A DNA stretch of 64,000 nucleotides from Branchiostoma floridae (lineage: Eukaryota > Chordata > Leptocardii > Amphioxiformes > Branchiostomatidae). Numbering within the stretch: position 1 is the first letter of the stretch; the number at the start of each line of letters is the position of its first letter. The DNA lies in contig NC_049981.1 in the NCBI RefSeq assembly GCF_000003815.2, forward strand, positions 1,728,481 to 1,792,480, given 5' to 3'. The translations under genes and the position numbers were made by a program. Of this stretch, positions 56,750 to 64,000 are shown in pieces. The notes beneath the pieces are model-generated. The model saw only the letters and a program-made list of their open reading frames with translations. It made no database searches and was not told where the DNA came from.

Positions 56750-59518
56750 CTGCAGAAACATAAACAAAACAAGAAACATGAGTTTTATGAAACATTATCC
56801 TGAACAAAGCCAGAAAACTGGTTTAAAGTTCTTTTAGTTCAATCTTTGAATTGGAAAACAGTTGAATTATTTTATAGTGTTTACATATTGGTATTCAAGG
56901 GTGCTTAAAACAAACTTTGACAAATGTACATACAAAACAATCCATAAGATAACACAAGCTGTGAAAGAAAGATATTATATTATTAAGAAGTATACAATTC
57001 AAAACTGTATCATTCATTTCCAAGTTGACTTTTTAAAACAGACACACAAGCCTTAGACTAAGTTAGAGAAGCTGCATTGCGCCACTAGCTACTTATCATC
57101 ATGCATCAATTCAGGTATAATAATACCAATGTAGAAAAGTTGAATCTTTGATTACCAAGAAATATAAGCAAACATCAGAGACTGCTTCTTAAAGCCCTAC
57201 TTGCAAGCAACAGCAGCACTAAAGAAATAAAATACGACACAACTACAGGCCTACATGTATATGGCTTCAGCTGTTGGACATAAATTATATCATCCCAAAA
57301 TACCACCCCTGACCGACCATCACAGAAATACTGCGATGACTCCCCGGTTATGATTCAGTACGATAAGACATCTTCTTAAGACTTTATTAAGACTTCAGTC
57401 ACGTCTTAGCAGCTGTAGTCAATCTATAAGACTAATGATAAAATACCAGACAACAGCTTTATGTCTTCTCTATTGCCTCAAGGAAATTCTTCTTCTTTCC
57501 CCTTAGAATCCTTCAGTCAGATTAAAATCAAATTTAGATACTTTAAGTATCATAACTCATCACAGAAATCCTAAATCAATCAATTATCAATAAATTATAG
57601 ATAGGATAGTTCTATGATTGTTGCTGTAATATCTAGAGGTATCATTTTCAACTAGGGCAGTCTCCAGCTTTAAATTTTTCTGTCCTACTCCTTGTTTGGG
57701 AGCCTACATTAATTTCTGTTGTAAAATCTTGCCTCTTTGAACACAGCCATGAGTCCCAAAAAGCATGTGTTTCCATCCCATGAAAGAGGTACCAGTCCTT
57801 GAAACAGCATTGTTGTCAATATGATAATTGTAAAACATACTAAAATTCCTATGTAGAAATACTAGAATGTATATCTTACAACTCAAAATGAAGCCCTAAG
57901 TTGATTAGCTTATATGAGTGCATCTCTTGCTCAACCTTCTCCCGGCTAAGTTCACCCATAACTATGACAACCATGGAGCCAAACGACTACCTCAGCATGC
58001 CAGGGGTTAACACGTCTGCAGAGTGGGTGAGTCATACCTCTAACACAATTTGTACTCCAAAAAAGGACCGATGCTCCCAGCTTTCCAAGAAACATTCTTC
58101 ATAGACGAAAGACGTCATTTATTAAGAAATTTTGATGAGTCACGCAGTCTCTTAAGTCTTATATCGACTTAATCTGTGACAAAACTTAAAGGACTCACTG
58201 ATAAACAGGGCATAAATTGCTTTAAGATAAATCATTGAATAAAAAGTAAAATATTCAGAACAGTTAAAATATTCAGAACAGTTAAAGAAGTAAATAATTA
58301 TACTACTATAGTGTAACAGCACAAATCAAACCTCTGTTTCTTATAAACATGTATCTGATAGTAGAATATGAGGAGACCCCTCTGAATAAACAATGCATGA
58401 AATCGAGGAACATTTACTGTTTTAGATGCATTTTCCAAACAATTTGGTTGCAGCAATAACTACAAAACCCCTCCAAACATTCTAAAACTACTATGATCTC
58501 TGTAGCATAATAGTTTCTAGCCCAAATTTCAACACAGCTAACCCCAAAGCCACAGATTATTTTCTTTACAAAAGATCAATGTCAAAACAGGAACTACACC
58601 ACTTCCCTCTGGGCTCTGGAGCAAAATTAAACCCCAACAATCTCTCGTCTAGAACCACCACACACGCAGTTACACTAACAATTGACAAAGGAACCCAAAC
58701 ACCACCCACATACATACATGTATCCCTGGTACTGCCTACGTGTTAGAGAACCCTTTGTGGTGGCCTGGACGTTAAGTTAGGCATGTTTTCCCCTAACATT
58801 AATCTCCAGGAAAAGATCTGGGTTGCGCTCTTTCCATTTTGGGGGTACAACAGTGTGGTGTGGACATGCCTGGCATTGGGGGCAGGGACCTAATGGCCAC
58901 GAAAATAGCACAGGGAAAACAGAGCAGAGGGTTCAGGCCACAACACTGGGCACACAGCATACAGTTAACAGTTAAAGGACATAGCAGTGTACCTATAATA
59001 TTGATAGTAGATATTATGAATTATTATTTATCATCTGTATTATTTACTATCTGTAGAAATCAACATATGAATGTCCATATACTCTTATTTCTAGTCTCTA
59101 TTATGTTTAAACTTTATCTCTGTCCAATTCAATCCTTGGGCTAGCGTACCAGTTTAACTTGTTGCTGTGCAACATACATTGCAGGGCTCTAGCTAGTGTA
59201 TTCTAGCGTAGCAGGCCATTAACCCTATAATTTGCCGCCTCTATACTAAAATAAGGACCACTATGCTTATTTTCTACTAGCGCAGTGGTACTTTGCTATC
59301 ATTTACTTGTTGAAAAATGTCTAATCAAATATGAAAAATGATGATATGCCACTCCAAACTGACCAAATTACAAATTGTGGTGCAGCAGCTGGTTATATTA
59401 CACTGAACGACCTGTCACACCTAACCTTTGCATTAACTATCTGCAAGTATTCTTTAAAACTATCCAGAGAAGATGCCCCTACTGTGCTTCACCGGGTGAT
59501 AACAAATTTCAGTTCTGG

Positions 59519-59750
59519 AAAAATAAGAACTTTTAAACACACCAATCCTAGGTTGGTAACTCTGGTACTTGAAGGCATGAAACTTAACCTAAGAATTAGA
59601 AAGATGGATCAAAGAATAACTGTAAAAAATTGATCAAAATAAGAACTTTTGAACACATCAATCCTAGGTTCGTAACTCTGGTACTTGAAGGCATGAAACT
59701 TAACCTAAGACGGATAAAAGAATACAGTGTAACTGTAGAAAATTGATCAG
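59519..59750. repeat. tandem duplication, ~118-bp unit
   Basis: aataagaacttttaaacaca and aataagaacttttgaacaca begin two units sharing ggtacttgaaggcatgaaac; they end near 59636 and 59750. Confidence 0.9.
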
Positions 59751-59854
59751 GTTTTCTGAAACATGATGACACAAAGTTTCTCCTGTATCTTTTCAGGTCC
59801 CCTGTCCCCATCCTGGCACCCTTCCTCCTTCCTTCCTGCCCTGCTGTCCCCGGG

Positions 59855-59955
59855 TCACTCCAGCTGGAGGCGTTTCATTTCCTGTTTCTTAAGAAAGGTC
59901 TGAGGAGATGACAGCTCCTCCAGCAGGATATTAAGTCTTTTGTCAAGGTCACTGT
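59855..59955 (-). CDS. possible terminal coding exon of another minus-strand gene
   Basis: After a pyrimidine-rich acceptor (ccattctcccaaag), 33 codons ending in TGA (59857-59855): SDLDKRLNILLEELSSPQTF and LKKQEMKRLQLE. The codon use and helical, charged character look coding. It requires phase 1 from the preceding exon, which the candidate at 63012-63060 provides. No family recognised. Confidence 0.35.
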
Positions 59956-60894
59956 CTTTGGGAGAATGGAAGGGGATCTTGACAATTTGTAAAGGAGTTT
60001 GGAGTTTGGTGCCAAGTCATATCTGGTGCCAAGTATGTTCCTTGTAGGGCGTGTTTGTTGAAGATGAATGGACTCTTGTCATGGTTAGGTTACAATTTTT
60101 CATGTTCTTTTTTTTTCCATACAAGACATACATGTAACAGCGTATTTACAATAATTTCTTGCACAAATTTATAATTACATAATACAAATGGAAACAGGGG
60201 CTTTCTTTGCTAGGGTTTGCTCCACAGGACAAGGGTTTTCTATCCCCCTGGATTTTCTGTCCAATCTAAACTTGTGTTTCTACATGTCCAACTTTATGAG
60301 TCTATCACTCAGAGCATCACATTCTGGATCCTAACAATCTGCAGTTTGGAGTGAACCTGCAAGAGGGCTTCAAGCTTTCTTAGTTCACTCTTACACTACG
60401 CCGCAAATGCCAAATCCATCCAATACATGTATTTCTTCTTGCTATCCCAGTGCAAGACAAAAAGTCATTATCATCATCATCAGTCCCATAGCTTTTTAAT
60501 CAGTTGTAGGCATAGGCATAGTCATAGCCGTAGCTTACCATGATACATTGGTATAAATAGAATATCCAGTGCGGATACACTTTCGTAGTAAAGAGTCATA
60601 CAGTGCCATATACTTTAAATAGTTCTACTGATCTTTAAGCACTCCGAAACTATAAGTACGTAAACTGCCATAGCCCCGTTATGACTGACATGGTGACCAC
60701 TTCCCTGCCCTCTGCCTTGACTCCAGTACTAATTATACCTCCTGTCCTGACACTGAATGGCAAACATGTGGCTCTTCCTGTCAGAAATGTCCACATAACA
60801 AACTCACACATAGCCAAACTCACGTACGTTTGTGTAGGGATTGACACATCTTGTTTCAATGAGTTATTCTCGTACAAAGTTTGAAAGGAAATCG

Positions 60895-61500
60895 ACGCCT
60901 GCAGTTCCAAAAAAGACACTAGGGGGTCCAAACTTACAGCACTTACTCTCTGCCCCAAGGGCTATTTACTACTTAAACATCACAACCACAGCATGTCAAG
61001 AACAAGTGTTATCAAAAAGTTTTGCTGCAGTACCTTAAGAAGAAGCCGCTAGGGGGGCCCATTATCGAACTTGACCTTCGTTTTCGTGACTCCTACCCAC
61101 CTACCAAATATCATCAGGATCCATCCAAGGCTTCTCGAGCTGTTAACAGACACGCACACACACAGACAGACAAACACGCTCAAATTCAAAACATAACCTT
61201 CCGCCATTCTGACGAAGGTAATCCAAGACGACAAGCAAAACAAGCTGCCCACAAATTATACAAATGTTGATTGACAATTCGCAATAACCAACAGAAATTC
61301 TATGCCAAAAATATTTTCACAAAAACGGCCCTGCAGTTCCAAAGCAAGCTACTAGGCGCAAACCACATCACTATTTCCATCTATCACAAGCTATATGCCA
61401 CCGAAAAATAAAGACCATACATAGCATGTCTGAGTCAAAAGATACAAAAAACAGAACTTCCTCTGCAGTACCAAGGTCACACACCAGGAAATCCGCAATT
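60895..61500. repeat. degenerate copies of a ctgcagt(t/a)cca repeat
   Basis: Four segments begin near 60899, 61025, 61331 and 61461 with ctgcagttcca or ctgcagtacc, followed by ctagg-type bases and, in one, a CA-rich tract. Interspersed repeat rather than a gene. Confidence 0.5.
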
Positions 61501-62679
61501 TAGAAAGAAGCTACAGTTTCCATGGAAGCCTATTGGTAGCACACTTTTCCCAATGTTGTAATGTTCTTTAAATCACAAAGCAATCTTTCTGGACCTTCCT
61601 CCAAGCAAGGAGCTCCTTGATATAAAAGCTCCTTGCTTCAACTCCAAGGCAAATACAGACCATGACATCATATGCATTTGTCATGAGTCCAATCAAACAA
61701 AACATTTGAAATTCAAACAGATGTACAAAAAATCCTTATTAAGAAAAACGAACACAAAACATGTGGGCAGTTTTGTTACTATTCATACGTTGTCTCAGAC
61801 ATAAAATGCAGTGATTAGCAGATGGGGGAATAGGGGTGTAGAGGGTGCAAAATTAACGACATTGACCTTGGAATGGATGACCTTGGGACTGTTTAATTTT
61901 GGAAGGTGCGGTGTCCTCAAACAGGGCCATTGTCAATTGGCAACATCTGCGATAATAGAACAATAATGACACAGTCAGAGTGCTGTGCTGTACAGTTGGT
62001 GTAGACTGGGTGCCAGTTTACCAGGGCTCCCATACTCACTCCCCTATAAAATATTTTGGTCGCCCCTGTACACTAAAAAGGATGGCACCCAGGCCAGAAC
62101 GAGTTGACGTTCTGAAGTGATAGGTCATCAGTATTGATCCTGAAGAAGGCAACAGTGGTCGTTGAAAATTTGATCCGTACATACATGTACCTTTGTGTTA
62201 GAAGAAAGTTGAATACGATTACTACCAATTTACAGATAAGCTTCCATGATGTTTCATGTAAAAGCAGAAACATTGGACAATTGGGAAAGGAAAGTGTTTT
62301 GACCCTACATAACATCCCTCTTCTTCCCCCCTGAAATAGCAAGGAATCTATTATCCCTCATCTGCCTAATTAACCATTAAGGGTATTTAAATAGCCCTGT
62401 TGTGTAGCCCTGTTGACCCTCTAGTTCCTTGTGTGCCAAAAGTCAACTTTCACTTGTAAAAAAGGAATCAACTTTCACTTGTCCAAACACTGGAACCAGC
62501 CATGCAATCTCAATTTGATGGATGATGCCATACCAATTTAGTTTCCTGGTTCTTACACTCTGAAGAGACAATGCTATACTGGAAGATGGACATCAAAACA
62601 GAGTCATATGATTATATAGTTATAATGATTATGATGAAGGAAAAGTACTGTACCTAGAGCATGACTGTCACAAAAATGA

Positions 62680-62860
62680 GGACATTTCAATGAAAATTCA
62701 TTGTCAAAATGTGAATTCTGGTCATTTTCTAGTCAGTAGAAACAAGATTCTACATGCAAAAAAAAATTTTCGATGAGGACGTTTGAATGAAAATTTAATG
62801 TCAAAATGCAAAAGTTTTTCTAGTCATTTTCTAGTCAGTAGAAACAAGATTCTATATATG
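62680..62860. repeat. tandem duplication, ~95-bp unit
   Basis: Two copies share gtcattttctagtcagtaga and aacaagattcta, each preceded by aatgaaaatt. Confidence 0.85.
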
Positions 62861-63011
62861 CAAACAGGATAAACCAACTGGATACAACAGCCAGTTCATT
62901 GGTACTATAGTGTACTTTGTTGTACATACACAAGACAAGAGGTTCACAAACAGAAGATTTGAGAAGTAAACAACCAACACAGGTTGCCTTTGTGAGTTAC
63001 GTTGATGTTAC

Positions 63012-63060
63012 CCTGCTGGTTCAGGTTTTCTGTGAGAGTTCTGTACAGTCCAGCAGCCAT
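63012..63060 (-). CDS. possible first coding exon of another minus-strand gene
   Basis: ATG at 63060 with A at -3 and G at +4, encoding MAAGLYRTLTENLNQQ and ending in phase 1 at G|gtaaca. Phase fits the putative terminal exon at 59855-59955; further exons between them were not found. Confidence 0.25.
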
Positions 63061-63210
63061 GTTTGTGTAAAGTTAGGACAACATGTGCCATCTGGGCACA
63101 CTTACATGGTATGGTAACAGGATTTGAAGGTTACTGGCCTTAAGTGATTCTGTGCCTACTATCTGTATTTCATGCATGATATCAGCTAGAGTGCCATAAA
63201 ATATGAAACA

Positions 63211-63413
63211 TTACTGTACATGTAAATGCAGAAATGTTCGTGATGGTTTTACGTTTGCGGTTTTTGTGGTAGCCAAACCACCGCAAACAATTTTCCATTA
63301 TAGTTTTTTAGTACAGTCTATGGTGCTACCACGAACTTAAAGCCACCCTGAACTCTCCAGTTTCCAGTTACCATGAAAGGAAATCCCTGCAAACTTAAAT
63401 GCATTTACAGTAA
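63211..63413. mobile_element. MITE-like element, ~200 bp
   Basis: Ends ttactgta...taaatgca and tgcatttacagtaa are inverted repeats; inside lies a hairpin gtttgcggt / accgcaaac. Confidence 0.55.
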
Positions 63414-64000
63414 CATTTAGCCTACCAATGTAAACATTTGGCAAAAATTGTAGGTTTCCATGTTAGGCACTAGAGAAAGGGTTGCACTCATTTTGCATAG
63501 AAAGTACAGCTGTTTCAAACTTGTGAAAATTCAAAATTCAATGTATTTTTTCATTGTAGAAAAAGTTTGGTTACAAATAAGGGCATTGCCACAAATATTT
63601 TCCATATTTCAAAACAGGCCTGATCACAATTTTTCTTTTCTTAAGCCTTATTACAGGCAATACTGCCAATAGAAAGAAGTGGGCAAAATGTACACCAATG
63701 TGATCCGTAAAATTAAGTTAGCTGTCCTGTGCTAAGCTCCTCCCATCCGATTCTGCAGATAGACAAGGTGACTTTAGGGTCCACTTACAGGTACAGGTTA
63801 TCATAACATACAGTAAGGGGGAGGGGGAAACTGACAGAGGTAGGGAAATACAGTCAGACCTCAAGGAACCTTTTGGACATTTCTACACCCCCAGGAATTC
63901 TGAGGAAACAGAAACAGAGAACATGACAAAGGAAATGCGGTCCTTCTTGGCACTGTGGAAGAAACCTTGCATCTGTGCCATCCTTGCCTACTATGTGACT

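Larger units (their letters stand above)
56750..64000. other. 5' flank or first intron of talin: contents
   Basis: The non-coding first exon and promoter of talin should lie here or beyond but I could not identify them. The region holds two exon-like segments (59855-59955, 63012-63060), tandem duplications, the ctgcag repeats and a MITE. A plus-strand frame open into the window end (about 63900-64000) is unassigned. Confidence 0.5.

Noticed and set aside
57964-58027. Plus-strand exon-like start (MEPNDYLSMPGVNTSAEW then gtgagt)
   Set aside because: Good Kozak and donor, but no continuing exon was found and no family is recognisable; one short frame is not enough.
63900-64000. Plus-strand frame open into the window end (MTKEMRSFLALWKKPC) and an opposing minus-strand frame
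   Set aside because: Both strands are open over a short stretch cut by the edge; coding strand cannot be decided.
1-64000. tRNA, rRNA, CRISPR or prokaryotic operon features
   Set aside because: None recognised; genes are spliced and eukaryotic.

Overview
The window is eukaryotic genomic DNA (spliced genes, GT-AG introns, abundant small transposons, two 100-base N gaps). The protein content and gene style point to an invertebrate deuterostome, most likely a cephalochordate (amphioxus, Branchiostoma). This is inferred from one talin gene equally close to vertebrate TLN1 and TLN2 and from TRIM/NHL genes, not from a species marker.

About 56 kb (51-56749, minus strand) is the 5' part of one talin gene. 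I placed 32 constitutive coding exons whose splice phases all join. They give 1372 codons running from the F0 start to the end of rod domain R6, close to the length of the same part of human talin, so no canonical exon seems to be missing. The rest of the rod (R7-R13 and the dimerisation helix) lies beyond position 1.

Between these exons sit coding-quality segments with no counterpart in the vertebrate talins I know. All are phase-symmetric, so each can be added without a frameshift. They are: 32 codons in the R1 helix 2/3 loop (32166-32261), 28 codons later in R1 (30135-30218), a possible internal first exon (27301-27423), two related exons of 100 and 76 codons at the R2-R3 boundary (21782-22081, 21048-21275), 19 codons at the R3-R4 boundary (17645-17701), and a 574-codon exon at the R5-R6 boundary (4383-6104) with two new repeat families. 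In addition, R5 helix 1 exists as two 84-base exons that look mutually exclusive (14008-14091, 12817-12900). Together this suggests a talin whose rod length and linker content are set by splicing.

Talin intron 7 (40967-48914) holds two intronless plus-strand genes. One (42416-45970) has three tandem NHL-type propeller modules behind a RING finger that has lost half its zinc ligands. The other (47425-48444) is a TRIM protein with RING, B-box and coiled coil that stops where NHL repeats would begin. They look like rearranged members of one TRIM-NHL family.

The rest is intron or flank: an internally deleted mariner, a hAT-like element inside a minisatellite, several small inverted-repeat elements, tandem duplications and decayed exon copies. 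Upstream of talin (59855-63060, minus) two exon-like segments with compatible phase may belong to another gene. No RNA genes or CRISPR arrays were recognised.
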